Shown: positions 1 through 8,956 of the stretch, piece after piece | How the letters are laid out: each line of letters begins with the position of its first letter | How positions within the stretch are numbered: position 1 is the stretch's first letter | Source of the DNA: Cupriavidus necator | Lineage (GTDB): Bacteria; Pseudomonadota; Gammaproteobacteria; Burkholderiales; Burkholderiaceae | Assembly: GCF_013141915.1 (NCBI RefSeq) | Contig: NZ_SROX01000017.1 | Coordinates: 1 to 64,000, forward strand | Direction: 5' to 3' | DNA length: 64,000 nt | Made by a program: the position numbers and the translations under genes | Notes under the pieces: generated by a model | Database searches by the model: none | What the model saw: only the letters and a program-made list of their open reading frames with translations | Told to the model about the DNA's origin: nothing

Positions 1-102
1 CACATCATCGAGCAACGCATCGACAACAAGATCATCCGCCCCAGCGCCAACTACACCGGGCCGGAGAACCTGAAGTTCGTGCCGATCAAGGATCGCAAGT
101 AA
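1..102 (+). CDS. prpC: 2-methylcitrate synthase, C-terminal end (partial)
   Basis: The first reading frame of the window is open from base 1 and ends at a TAA at 100-102, giving the last 33 residues of a protein that starts outside the window. The end resembles the carboxy terminus of citrate/2-methylcitrate synthases (IIRPSANYTGPE followed by FVPI). Methylcitrate synthase condenses propionyl-CoA with oxaloacetate in the first step of the 2-methylcitrate cycle. The assignment rests on this short tail and on position directly upstream of acnD, prpF and prpD, where prpC is usual in betaproteobacteria. Confidence 0.8.
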   Translation, partial: HIIEQRIDNKIIRPSANYTGPENLKFVPIKDRK

Positions 103-152
103 GACCGGCTGCTGGTTTGCCCCGGTCGGGATGGAAGATCCGGGCCGGGAGC

Positions 153-196
153 AAAGGGGTAGCGGGTCGCTGACACGGGGCCGCTACCCCTTTTTC
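153..196 (+). terminator. Strong hairpin between prpC and acnD
   Basis: A perfect 13-bp stem (153-165 pairs with 181-193) encloses a 15-nt loop and is followed by a short run of T. It looks like an intrinsic terminator after prpC and would reduce read-through into acnD, whose ATG lies 26 bases further on. Confidence 0.75.
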
Positions 197-221
197 ATAC
201 CTATATCGATTTCCCTACACC

Positions 222-2834
222 ATGAATTCTGCAAACCGCAAACCGCTACCGGGCACCAAGCTGGATTACTTCGACGCGCGCGCCGCGGTTGAGGCGATCC
301 AGCCGGGTGCCTACGACAAGCTGCCGTACACGTCGCGCGTGCTGGCAGAAAACCTGGTGCGCCGCTGCGACCCCGCCACGCTGGCGGCTTCGCTGAAGCA
401 GCTGATCGAGCGCAAGCGCGACCTGGATTTCCCGTGGTTCCCCGCGCGCGTGGTGTGCCACGACATCCTGGGCCAGACCGCGCTGGTGGACCTGGCCGGC
501 CTGCGCGACGCCATTGCCGACCAGGGCGGCGATCCCGCCAAGGTCAACCCGGTGGTGCCGGTACAGCTGATCGTCGACCACTCGCTGGCGGTGGAATGCG
601 GTGGCTTCGACCCGCAGGCGTTCGAGAAGAACCGCGCCATCGAGGACCGCCGCAACGAAGACCGTTTCCATTTCATCGACTGGACCAAGAAGGCGTTCAA
701 GAACGTCGACGTGATCCCGCCGGGCAACGGCATCATGCACCAGATCAACCTGGAGAAGATGTCGCCGGTGATCCACGCTGACCATGGCGTGGCCTACCCC
801 GATACCTGCGTCGGCACCGACAGCCACACCCCGCACGTCGATGCGCTGGGCGTGATCGCCATCGGCGTGGGCGGCCTGGAAGCCGAGAACGTGATGCTGG
901 GACGCGCCTCGTGGATGCGCCTGCCGGATATCGTCGGCGTCGAGCTGACCGGCAAGCGCCAGCCCGGCATCACCGCCACCGATATCGTGCTGGCGCTGAC
1001 CGAATTCCTGCGCAAGGAAAAGGTGGTGGGCGCCTACCTGGAGTTCCGTGGCGAAGGCGCTGCCAGCCTGACGCTGGGCGACCGCGCCACCATCTCCAAC
1101 ATGGCGCCGGAATACGGCGCCACGGCCGCGATGTTCTTCATCGACGAGCAGACCACCGACTACCTGCGCCTGACCGGGCGCACCGAGGAACAGCTCAAGC
1201 TGGTCGAGACCTACGCCAAGACCGCCGGCCTGTGGGCGGATGCGCTGCGCCACGCCGAATACGAGCGCGTGCTGCACTTCGACCTGTCGACCGTGGTGCG
1301 CAACATGGCCGGCCCGTCCAATCCGCACAAGCGCCTGCCGACCTCGGCGCTGGCCGAGCGCGGCATCGCCGTGGACCTGGACAAGGCGCGCGCACAGGAA
1401 GCCGAAGGCCTGATGCCGGACGGCGCCGTGATCATCGCCGCCATCACCAGCTGCACCAACACCAGCAACCCGCGCAACGTGATTGCCGCCGCGCTGCTGG
1501 CGCGCAACGCCAACGCGCGCGGGCTGACGCGCAAGCCGTGGGTCAAGTCGTCGCTGGCGCCTGGCTCCAAGGCGGTCGAGCTGTACCTGGAAGAAGCCAA
1601 CCTGCTGCCGGACCTGGAAAAGCTCGGCTTCGGCATCGTCGCGTTCGCCTGCACCACCTGCAACGGCATGTCCGGCTCGCTCGACCCGAAGATCCAGCAG
1701 GAGATCATCGACCGCGACCTGTACGCCACCGCGGTGCTGTCGGGCAACCGCAACTTCGACGGCCGCATCCACCCGTATGCCAAGCAGGCCTTCCTGGCCT
1801 CGCCGCCGCTGGTGGTGGCCTACGCCATTGCCGGCACCATCCGCTTCGATATCGAAAAGGACGTGCTGGGCACCGACCAGGACGGCAAGCCGGTCTACCT
1901 GAAGGACATCTGGCCGAGCGACGAAGAGATCGACGCGATCGTGGCGCAGAGCGTCAAGCCCGAGCAGTTCCGCAAGGTCTACGAGCCAATGTTCGCGCTG
2001 ACCGCGGACACCGGCGAGAGCGCCGCGCCGCTGTACGACTGGCGCCCGCAGAGCACCTATATCCGCCGTCCGCCCTACTGGGAAGGCGCGCTGGCCGGCG
2101 AGCGCACGCTCAAGGCACTGCGCCCGCTGGCGGTGCTGGGCGACAACATCACCACCGACCACCTGTCGCCGTCCAACGCCATCATGCTCAACAGCGCCGC
2201 CGGGGAATACCTGGCCAGGATGGGCCTGCCGGAAGAGGACTTCAACTCGTACGCGACCCACCGCGGCGACCACTTGACCGCGCAGCGCGCCACCTTCGCC
2301 AACCCGACGCTGATCAATGAAATGGCCGTGGTCGACGGCCAGGTCAAGAAGGGATCGCTGGCGCGCATCGAGCCGGAAGGCAAGGTCGTGCGCATGTGGG
2401 AAGCGATCGAGACCTATATGGACCGCAAGCAGCCGCTGATCATCATCGCCGGCGCGGACTACGGCCAGGGCTCGTCGCGCGACTGGGCTGCCAAGGGCGT
2501 GCGCCTGGCGGGCGTCGAGGTCATCGTCGCCGAGGGCTTCGAGCGCATCCACCGCACCAACCTGATCGGCATGGGTGTGCTGCCGCTGGAGTTCAAGCCG
2601 GGCGTGAACCGCCTGACGCTGGGGCTGGATGGCACCGAGACCTATGACGTGATCGGCGAACGCCAGCCGCGCGCGACGCTGACGCTGGTGGTGAACCGCA
2701 AGAACGGCGAGCGCGTGGAAGTGCCGGTGACCTGCCGCCTCGACAGCGACGAGGAAGTGTCGATCTACGAAGCCGGCGGGGTGCTGCAGCGCTTTGCGCA
2801 GGACTTCCTTGAGTCGACCCGTGCGGCTGCATAA
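222..2834 (+). CDS. acnD: 2-methylcitrate dehydratase, Fe-S dependent (AcnD/AcnM)
   Basis: An 870-residue aconitase-superfamily protein, the usual length of AcnD. The family dehydrates 2-methylcitrate to a 2-methylaconitate isomer in the cytosolic methylcitrate cycle. The three expected [4Fe-4S] ligands are visible: Cys411 in SCTNTSNP and Cys477 and Cys480 in CTTCNG. The C-terminal swivelling domain carries the DNITTDHLSP and YGQGSSRDW motifs. The next gene is prpF, the isomerase that AcnD needs as partner, which separates AcnD from ordinary aconitase A. The gene begins 26 bases after a terminator-like hairpin, so it may have weaker expression than prpC or its own promoter; I saw no convincing -35/-10 pair. 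Confidence 0.95.
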   Translation: MNSANRKPLPGTKLDYFDARAAVEAIQPGAYDKLPYTSRVLAENLVRRCDPATLAASLKQLIERKRDLDFPWFPARVVCHDILGQTALVDLAGLRDAIADQGGDPAKVNPVVPVQLIVDHSLAVECGGFDPQAFEKNRAIEDRRNEDRFHFIDWTKKAFKNVDVIPPGNGIMHQINLEKMSPVIHADHGVAYPDTCVGTDSHTPHVDALGVIAIGVGGLEAENVMLGRASWMRLPDIVGVELTGKRQPGITATDIVLALTEFLRKEKVVGAYLEFRGEGAASLTLGDRATISNMAPEYGATAAMFFIDEQTTDYLRLTGRTEEQLKLVETYAKTAGLWADALRHAEYERVLHFDLSTVVRNMAGPSNPHKRLPTSALAERGIAVDLDKARAQEAEGLMPDGAVIIAAITSCTNTSNPRNVIAAALLARNANARGLTRKPWVKSSLAPGSKAVELYLEEANLLPDLEKLGFGIVAFACTTCNGMSGSLDPKIQQEIIDRDLYATAVLSGNRNFDGRIHPYAKQAFLASPPLVVAYAIAGTIRFDIEKDVLGTDQDGKPVYLKDIWPSDEEIDAIVAQSVKPEQFRKVYEPMFALTADTGESAAPLYDWRPQSTYIRRPPYWEGALAGERTLKALRPLAVLGDNITTDHLSPSNAIMLNSAAGEYLARMGLPEEDFNSYATHRGDHLTAQRATFANPTLINEMAVVDGQVKKGSLARIEPEGKVVRMWEAIETYMDRKQPLIIIAGADYGQGSSRDWAAKGVRLAGVEVIVAEGFERIHRTNLIGMGVLPLEFKPGVNRLTLGLDGTETYDVIGERQPRATLTLVVNRKNGERVEVPVTCRLDSDEEVSIYEAGGVLQRFAQDFLESTRAAA

Positions 2835-2894
2835 GCTGTGACATGGGCCCGGGCGGCATGCGTGCCACCCGGCCCAACCAGGACAAAGATTTCC

Positions 2895-4085
2895 ATGGCT
2901 CACGTACCCCAGTTCAAAATCCCCGCCACCTATATCCGTGGCGGCACCAGCAAGGGCGTGTTTTTCCGCCTGCAGGACTTGCCGGAAACGGCACAAGTGC
3001 CCGGCCCGGCCCGCGACGCGCTGCTGATGCGCGTGATCGGCAGTCCCGATCCCTATGGCAAGCAGATCGACGGCATGGGCGCCGCCACCTCCAGCACCAG
3101 CAAGACCGTCATCCTGTCCAAAAGCAGCCGGCCCGACCACGATGTCGACTACCTGTTCGGCCAGGTCTCGATCGACCAGCCCTTTGTCGACTGGAGCGGC
3201 AACTGCGGCAACCTGTCGGCCGCGGTGGGCCCGTTCGCCATCAGCGCCGGCCTGGTTGACCCGAGCCGCATCCCGCAGAACGGGGTGGCCGTGGTCCGCA
3301 TCTGGCAAGCCAATATCGGCAAGACCATCATCGGCCATGTGCCCATCACCAACGGCGAAGTGCAGGAAACCGGCGACTTCGAGCTGGACGGCGTGACCTT
3401 CCCGGCCGCCGAAGTCCAGCTCGAATTCATGGACCCGGCCGCCGAGGAAGAAGGCGCCGGCGGCGCGATGTTCCCGACCGGCAATGTGGTCGATGACCTG
3501 GAGGTGCCGGGCGTCGGCACGCTCAAGGCCACCATGATCAACGCCGGCATCCCGACCATCTTCGTCAACGCCGAGAGCATCGGCTACACCGGCACCGAGC
3601 TGCAGGACGCCATCAACAGCGACACCAAGGCGCTGGCGATGTTCGAGACCATCCGCGCCTACGGCGCGCTGCGCATGGGCCTGATCAAGAATGTCGACGA
3701 GGCCGCCAAGCGCCAGCACACGCCCAAGGTGGCATTTGTTGCCAAGCCGGTCGACTACGTCGCTTCGAGCGGCAAGAAGGTTTCCGCCGCAGACGTCGAC
3801 CTGCTGGTGCGCGCATTGTCCATGGGCAAGCTGCACCACGCCATGATGGGCACGGCAGCGGTGGCGATCGGCACCGCCGCGGCCATTCCCGGCACGCTGG
3901 TCAACCTGGCCGCCGGCGGCGGCGCGCGCAACGCGGTGCGTTTCGGGCATCCGTCCGGCACGCTGCGCGTCGGCGCGGAGGCACAGCAGGTGAACGGCGA
4001 ATGGATGGTCAAGAAGGCCATCATGAGCCGCAGCGCGCGCGTGCTGATGGAAGGCTGGGTGCGCGTGCCCGGCGACGCGTTCTGA
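2895..4085 (+). CDS. prpF: 2-methylaconitate cis-trans isomerase PrpF
   Basis: A 396-residue PrpF protein with the diaminopimelate-epimerase-like fold known for this family; it converts the AcnD product to cis-2-methylaconitate so that the cycle can continue. The ATG at 2895 was chosen because it gives MAHVPQFKIPATYIRGG, the normal family start, and an AGGA lies about ten bases upstream; the frame is open further upstream without a good ribosome site. Lys70 (SSTSKT) and Cys104 (SGNCGN) have the same 34-residue spacing as the active-site Lys and Cys I remember for PrpF. The gene is 60 bases downstream of acnD and 26 upstream of prpD, consistent with one operon. Confidence 0.95.
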   Translation: MAHVPQFKIPATYIRGGTSKGVFFRLQDLPETAQVPGPARDALLMRVIGSPDPYGKQIDGMGAATSSTSKTVILSKSSRPDHDVDYLFGQVSIDQPFVDWSGNCGNLSAAVGPFAISAGLVDPSRIPQNGVAVVRIWQANIGKTIIGHVPITNGEVQETGDFELDGVTFPAAEVQLEFMDPAAEEEGAGGAMFPTGNVVDDLEVPGVGTLKATMINAGIPTIFVNAESIGYTGTELQDAINSDTKALAMFETIRAYGALRMGLIKNVDEAAKRQHTPKVAFVAKPVDYVASSGKKVSAADVDLLVRALSMGKLHHAMMGTAAVAIGTAAAIPGTLVNLAAGGGARNAVRFGHPSGTLRVGAEAQQVNGEWMVKKAIMSRSARVLMEGWVRVPGDAF

Positions 4086-4111
4086 CCTGAGCCGCACCCG
4101 CGAGGCCGTTC

Positions 4112-5566
4112 ATGTCCACCGGCGCGCCGTCCGCGCAACGTCCCGATCCGGACCAGGTGCTGGTCGACATCGTCGACTATGTCACCGGCTACGAGATCAA
4201 GAGCGGCCTTGCCTACGATACCGCGCGTAACTGCCTGATCGACACGCTCGGTTGCGGGCTGGAAGCCCTGTCCTACCCGGCCTGCACCAAGCTGCTGGGG
4301 CCAATCGTGCCCGGCACGGTCGTGCCCAACGGCGCGCGCGTGCCGGGCACCCAGTTCCAGCTCGATCCGGTCCAGGCAGCGTTCAATATCGGCGCGATGA
4401 TCCGCTGGCTGGATTTCAACGACACCTGGCTCGCGGCCGAATGGGGCCATCCATCGGACAATCTGGGCGGAATCCTGGCCACCGCTGACTGGATTTCGCG
4501 CAACAACGTCGCCGCCGGGCGCAAGCCGCTGACGATGAAGACGGTGCTGGCGGCCATGATCAAGGCGCACGAGATCCAGGGTTGCATCGCGCTGGAGAAC
4601 TCGTTCAACCAGGTCGGCCTGGACCATGTGGTGCTGGTCAAGGTGGCCTCGACTGCCGTGGTCGCGCAGATGCTGGGCCTGACGCGCGACGAGATCCTCA
4701 ATGCCGTGTCGCTGGCCTGGGTGGATGGCCAGAGCCTGCGCACCTACCGCCACGCGCCCAACACCGGCAGCCGCAAGAGCTGGGCCGCCGGCGACGCCAC
4801 CAGCCGTGCGGTGCGGCTGGCGCTGATCGCGCGCACCGGCGAGATGGGCTATCCGTCGGTGCTGACGGCAAGGGCCTGGGGCTTCTACGACGTGCTGTTC
4901 AAGGGCCAGCCCTTCCGCTTCCAGCGGCCGTACGGGTCGTACGTGATGGAGAACATCCTGTTCAAGATCTCGTACCCCGCTGAATTCCACGCACAGACCG
5001 CGGTGGAAGCCGCCATGCAGCTGCACGGCGCGCTGGCGCTCGCAGGACGCAGCGCCGCGGATATCGCCGCCATCACCATCCGTACGCACGCAGCATGCCT
5101 GCACATCATCGACAAGCAGGGACCGCTGAACAACCCCGCGGACCGCGACCACTGCATCCAGTACATGGTGGCCGTGCCGCTGCTGTTTGGCCGGCTGACC
5201 GCCGCCGATTACGAGGATCGTGTCGCGGCAGACCCGCGCATCGACGCGCTGCGCAGCAAGATCACCTGCGTCGAAGACCCCGCGCTGACGCGCGACTACC
5301 ATGACCCCCGCAAGCGCTCGATCGCCAATGCACTGACCGTGACGCTGGCCGACGGCACCGTGCTGGACGAGGTGCTGGTCGAATACCCGCTCGGCCACCT
5401 GCGCCGCCGCGCCGAGGGCATTCCGCTGCTGGTGGAGAAGTTTCGCACCAACCTCGCGCGCCGCTTCCCGCCGAAGCAGCAGCAGGCCATTCTTGCCGTG
5501 TCGCTGGACCAGGCCCGGCTCGAGGCAATGCCGGTCAACGAATACCTGGATATGTATGCGATTTGA
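4112..5566 (+). CDS. prpD: 2-methylcitrate dehydratase PrpD (MmgE/PrpD family)
   Basis: A 484-residue MmgE/PrpD-family protein. PrpD dehydrates 2-methylcitrate without an iron-sulfur cluster. The N-terminal helical domain (DTLGCGLEAL, WLDFNDTW, EWGHPSDNLGG) and the small C-terminal domain are both present, and a GAGG lies seven bases before the ATG. The same reaction is also served by AcnD plus PrpF in this cluster, so the organism keeps two routes through the methylcitrate dehydration step. It is the last gene of the cluster; an operator-like palindrome array follows within ten bases of its stop. Confidence 0.93.
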   Translation: MSTGAPSAQRPDPDQVLVDIVDYVTGYEIKSGLAYDTARNCLIDTLGCGLEALSYPACTKLLGPIVPGTVVPNGARVPGTQFQLDPVQAAFNIGAMIRWLDFNDTWLAAEWGHPSDNLGGILATADWISRNNVAAGRKPLTMKTVLAAMIKAHEIQGCIALENSFNQVGLDHVVLVKVASTAVVAQMLGLTRDEILNAVSLAWVDGQSLRTYRHAPNTGSRKSWAAGDATSRAVRLALIARTGEMGYPSVLTARAWGFYDVLFKGQPFRFQRPYGSYVMENILFKISYPAEFHAQTAVEAAMQLHGALALAGRSAADIAAITIRTHAACLHIIDKQGPLNNPADRDHCIQYMVAVPLLFGRLTAADYEDRVAADPRIDALRSKITCVEDPALTRDYHDPRKRSIANALTVTLADGTVLDEVLVEYPLGHLRRRAEGIPLLVEKFRTNLARRFPPKQQQAILAVSLDQARLEAMPVNEYLDMYAI

Positions 5567-5575
5567 GTTATCGAT

Positions 5576-5602
5576 TCGGCATATTTATGCCGAATCGGCA
5601 TA
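5576..5602. promoter_or_regulatory. Three alternating TCGGCATA half-sites (overlapping palindromes)
   Basis: TCGGCATA at 5576-5583, its reverse complement at 5586-5593 and TCGGCATA again at 5595-5602 form two overlapping perfect palindromes separated by TT and by a single A. The outer palindrome extends to 12 bp per arm (5572-5597). It lies just after prpD and about 190 bases before the asparaginase gene. It could be an operator array or a terminator stem; there is no T-run after it, which favours protein binding. Confidence 0.45.
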
Positions 5603-5794
5603 ACCCTTGCGCCGCACTTCCAACGCCAATTTCTCCTCACGTATAGTCACTGCCGCTGTCTGAACCGGACCCTGCACCCCAGGCACGGTCACAGGCAGCC
5701 ACCGACTGAACACGGACGGCACCATTCCACCCATAAGGTATGTCGTGCCGATTCCAGTACGGGCCACACGTTCGTATAGATACCGAGGAGAACC

Positions 5795-6916
5795 ATGAAA
5801 CATTTCGCCCGCGTCACCACGCTGGCCGCTGCCCTGCTGTCGGCGAGCCTGATCACCGGCACCGCGCACGCGCAGCTCGCGCCCGCGGCCCAGCCTGCGG
5901 CCGCTGCCACGGCCCCGGCCGAAGCCCGCAAGGCCAACATCGTCATCATCGGCACCGGCGGCACCATTGCCGGCGCCGGCGCTTCGGCGACCAACACCGC
6001 GGCCTACCAGTCCGCCGTGGTGCCGGTCGACAAGATCATTGCCTCGGTGCCCGAGATCTCCAAGGTAGCCAACGTCAAGGGCGAGCAGATCTTCCAGATC
6101 GGCTCGGAGAGCTTCAACAACGAACGCCTGCTCAAGCTGGCCAAGCGCGTCTCGGAACTGCTCAAGCAGCCTGACGTCGACGGCATCGTGATCACCCACG
6201 GCACCGACACCATCGAGGAAACCGCTTACTTCCTCAACCTGACGCTGAAGAGCGACAAGCCGGTGGTGGTGGTCGGCTCGATGCGCCCGGGCACCGCGCT
6301 GGGTGCCGACGGCGCGCTGAACCTCTACGATGCCGTGCTGGTTGCCTCCAACCCGGCCTCGAAGGGCAAGGGCACGCTGGCCGTGCTGAACGACGAGATC
6401 CACACCGGCCGCGACGTCACCAAGAGCAACACCTTCAAGACCGAGACCTTCCGCTCGCCGTTCGGCCCGCTGGGCTACGTGGTCGAAGGCCGCACGCTGT
6501 TCTACCGCCTGCCGGCGCGTCCGCACACGCTGCAGACGCAGTGGGACATCGACAAGATCGACAAGCTGCCTGAAGTGGCCGTGGTCTATGCCTACGGCAA
6601 CGCCAACCCGGCTGCGGTCGAGGCGGCGGTGAAGAGCGGCGCCAAAGCCATCATCTACGCCGCTACCGGCAACGGCAGCGTCGGCGACTACATGGTCGAG
6701 CCGCTCAAGGCCGCGCGCGCCAAGGGCGTGCACATCGTGCGCGCGTCGCGCACCGGCAGCGGCGTGGTGGTCCGCAACGCCGAGCAGCCCGACGACAAGT
6801 ACGACTGGATCGTCACCGACGACCAGCTGCCGCAGAAGGCTCGCATCCTGATGGCCCTGGCGCTGACCCAGACCAACGACACCAAGGCGCTGCAGCAGGT
6901 CTTCTGGAAGTACTGA
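5795..6916 (+). CDS. ansB: Type II (periplasmic) L-asparaginase
   Basis: A 373-residue asparaginase/glutaminase-asparaginase. The first 26 residues are a Sec signal peptide ending in AHA, so the enzyme is periplasmic. The two catalytic threonine motifs of the family are present, GTGGTIAG near residue 55 and THGTDTIEET. It hydrolyses asparagine, and possibly glutamine, to the acid and ammonia for nitrogen scavenging. A GAGGAGAACC ribosome site precedes the ATG. A low-complexity Ala/Pro stretch (residues 27-50) links the signal peptide to the mature enzyme. It is a single gene, convergent with the cation transporter downstream; a GC-rich hairpin (6925-6945) lies between them. Confidence 0.92.
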   Translation: MKHFARVTTLAAALLSASLITGTAHAQLAPAAQPAAAATAPAEARKANIVIIGTGGTIAGAGASATNTAAYQSAVVPVDKIIASVPEISKVANVKGEQIFQIGSESFNNERLLKLAKRVSELLKQPDVDGIVITHGTDTIEETAYFLNLTLKSDKPVVVVGSMRPGTALGADGALNLYDAVLVASNPASKGKGTLAVLNDEIHTGRDVTKSNTFKTETFRSPFGPLGYVVEGRTLFYRLPARPHTLQTQWDIDKIDKLPEVAVVYAYGNANPAAVEAAVKSGAKAIIYAATGNGSVGDYMVEPLKAARAKGVHIVRASRTGSGVVVRNAEQPDDKYDWIVTDDQLPQKARILMALALTQTNDTKALQQVFWKY

Positions 6917-6955
6917 TCCCGGCTGCGCCCTGCCTGGCGGGGCGCGGCGCAGCGA

Positions 6956-7969
6956 TCAACCCGGGGCGCGCACGCCCGCGGTCATCAGGCGGGCCTCGAT
7001 GAAGATCCGGCTGACTTGCGGAAACTGCGCGCGGATGTGCCGCTCGATCCGGTCGATGGCACCCGCGGCGCCATTGGCTACCGTTTCCGGATGGAATTGC
7101 ACGTCGAGCGTCACCAGCACCTCGGCGGGTCCGAGGTGCATGGTCAGCGGCATGCCCGCCGACAGCACCGCGGGGTCGTCCAGCACGATCCGGCGCATCG
7201 CCAGCGCCATGGCCTTGTCGATCCCCTCGCCCACCAGCAGGCTGCGGCTTTGCACGATCAGCAGCGTGGCCACGCCGGCCAGCAGCAGCCCTATCAGCAG
7301 CGACGCGGCGCCATCGAGCACCGGCATGTCGAGCCGGTGGCTGGCATAGACGCCAAGCGCGGCGATCACCAGGCCGGCGAGCGCGGTGGCGTCTTCAGCC
7401 AGCACCGTCACGGTAGTCGGATCCTTGCTGTTTCGCAGCGCCTGCCAGAATGACTGCGTCCCCTTCTCACGCGCGAACGCCCGCAGCGCAATGCCCAAGC
7501 TGATGCTCTCGAACACCATCGCGAAGCCCAGCACGATGTAGTTCCAGTGCGGATCGGTCAGCGGCGCCGGCTCCAGCATATGCAGCACACCCTCGTAGGC
7601 CGAGATGCCGCCGCCGACGCTGAACAGCAGCACCGCCACCATCAGGCTCCAGAAGTACAGTTCCTTGCCGTATCCGAACGGATGCATGGCGTCGGCCGGC
7701 CGGCGGCTGCGCGCCATGCCGACCAGCAGCAGCAGCTCGTTGCCGGTGTCCACCGTCGAATGGATCGCCTCGGACAGCATCGCCGAGCTGCCGGTCACGC
7801 CGGCGACCACGAACTTGGTGATGGCGATCGCCACGTTGGCGGCAATCGCACCGTAGACGGCGATGCGCGATCCGGACGGCGCCGGGCTTGCCGGTAGCGC
7901 CTGGGACGGAGGTGGCGCCGCCGGCGTTGCCGCGTCGCCCCGCTGCGCCGTTTCAGGCCGGTGCTCCAT
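6956..7969 (-). CDS. Cation diffusion facilitator (CDF) family transporter
   Basis: A 337-residue inner-membrane protein with the CDF layout: a 35-residue proline/alanine-rich cytosolic N-terminus, about six membrane segments and a cytosolic C-terminal domain. The metal-binding HxxxD of helix 2 is visible in EAIHSTVDT, followed by the family motif HPFGYGKE, and a second acidic site lies in AEDATALAG. CDF proteins export divalent metal (Zn, Fe, Mn, Co) from the cytosol in exchange for protons; the metal cannot be assigned from sequence alone. A good GAGGAAAGCG ribosome site precedes the ATG. No metal-responsive regulator gene is adjacent. Confidence 0.9.
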   Translation of the reverse strand: MEHRPETAQRGDAATPAAPPPSQALPASPAPSGSRIAVYGAIAANVAIAITKFVVAGVTGSSAMLSEAIHSTVDTGNELLLLVGMARSRRPADAMHPFGYGKELYFWSLMVAVLLFSVGGGISAYEGVLHMLEPAPLTDPHWNYIVLGFAMVFESISLGIALRAFAREKGTQSFWQALRNSKDPTTVTVLAEDATALAGLVIAALGVYASHRLDMPVLDGAASLLIGLLLAGVATLLIVQSRSLLVGEGIDKAMALAMRRIVLDDPAVLSAGMPLTMHLGPAEVLVTLDVQFHPETVANGAAGAIDRIERHIRAQFPQVSRIFIEARLMTAGVRAPG

Positions 7970-8084
7970 CGCTTTCCTCCCCGCTCATGCCCCGCTTGGT
8001 GGCGGCACATCGCGCCAGTGTACTGGCGCGCAGGCGGTGGGGCGATTTGGACGGCGGTTAATTGCTTAATTATGCTGCACGCCC

Positions 8085-8555
8085 TCAGAACATGGCGCTG
8101 CTCATCAAGGCCTTGGCGACCAGCACGCCTTCATCGGGCGCTTCGGCGTACACCGAGACATCCATGACCACCTGCTTGCGGCCACGCCGGACCACCACCG
8201 CCACCGCCCTGAGCGCGGCGCCGCGTGCCGGTGCCAGGTACTGGATCGACAGGGAGCTGGTCGCCCCGCCCTTCACCTCATCGGCGCTGGCGCCCGACGC
8301 CGCCGCGGCCGCGCCGGCGATATCGATCAGGGTGGCAATCACGCCGCCATGCACGATGCTGCCGTGGGTCACGTTGGTCGGCAGGAATGGCATTTCCAGT
8401 TCGACATGATCGGGAGCCAGGCTCGCCACGCGTACGCCGAGCGCGCGCGCCACCGGGGAGCCGATCAGGACGTTGTCAACCATGGCGCGCATGCGAGGGT
8501 CGACGCTGGCGTGGCGCTCGTGGTGCAGAGGTACGGTGGATAGGGGCTGGGACAT
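8085..8555 (-). CDS. PaaI-like hotdog thioesterase
   Basis: A 156-residue single hotdog-fold protein of the PaaI/acyl-CoA thioesterase group, with the typical HGSIVHGGVIATLID segment that carries the catalytic HGG turn. It probably hydrolyses a small aryl- or acyl-CoA ester in the cytosol; the substrate cannot be predicted. I chose the ATG at 8555 because GAGGTGAAA stands directly before it; the frame is open to 8615, but the additional N-terminal residues look unlike the family. The gene is isolated: the CDF gene ends more than 100 bases away and hicAB is divergent. Confidence 0.85.
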   Translation of the reverse strand: MSQPLSTVPLHHERHASVDPRMRAMVDNVLIGSPVARALGVRVASLAPDHVELEMPFLPTNVTHGSIVHGGVIATLIDIAGAAAAASGASADEVKGGATSSLSIQYLAPARGAALRAVAVVVRRGRKQVVMDVSVYAEAPDEGVLVAKALMSSAMF

Positions 8556-8713
8556 TTTCACCTCGGCTCGGCAGGGTTTGGAGTCAAGCGTATTGGGGTG
8601 CCGCGGCATGTTCAATTACCCCTCGCATAGTTGCGAAGGCCCCATTAAGAGAACTGCTATTCACATGGAAGGGGGAACTGCCGCACCTTAACGCAGCCCC
8701 ACACCGGCCGCGG

Positions 8714-8749
8714 TTGACTGAACACCTATCTAATGTGTATAAATACACA
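8714..8749 (+). promoter_or_regulatory. hicAB promoter overlapped by a palindromic operator
   Basis: TTGACT (8714-8719) and TATAAA (8738-8743), spaced by 18 bases, form a good sigma-70-type promoter ten bases before the hicA start. The palindrome TGTGTATAAATACACA (8734-8749, 7-bp arms around AA) covers the -10 box. HicB antitoxins with a C-terminal DNA-binding domain repress their own promoter, so this is a strong candidate operator. Confidence 0.65.
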
Positions 8750-8758
8750 CGCCACCCC

Positions 8759-8933
8759 ATGCGATCTTCGAAGTTGATTCAGCGAGCAAGATGGCTGGAC
8801 GCTCGCCCGTATTACCGGTAGTCACCACTTCAAACACCCGTGGAAGCCCGGATTGGTAACGGTCCCGCATCCTAAGCAAGACCTTCCCACCGGAACGCTC
8901 CACAGCATCCTCAAGGCCGCCGGCTTGCGATAG
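8759..8933 (+). pseudogene. hicA: hicA toxin gene, frameshifted
   Basis: The start MRSSKLIQ and the later segment DGWTLARITGSHHFKHP-like through LPTGTLHSILKAAGL are clearly HicA (a small dsRBD-fold mRNA interferase), but they are in two different frames. The frame from the ATG at 8759 stops at 8821. The frame with the catalytic His of GSHH runs to a TAG at 8931-8933 and has an upstream stop, TGA at 8774-8776, with no start codon between. The total of 175 bases is one more than a multiple of three. Compared with typical HicA, the LI-to-DGW spacing is about five bases short, so the lesion lies near 8778-8790. An active toxin is not expected. Confidence 0.75.
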
Positions 8934-8956
8934 GCCACCACCCGCGACAATTTGCC

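Noticed and set aside
246..4097. Very long open frame on the minus strand opposite acnD and prpF
   Set aside because: High-G/C genes leave long open antisense frames. Its translation is low-complexity (many His, Arg, Gln, Val), resembles no family and has no ribosome site, while the plus strand has clear genes.
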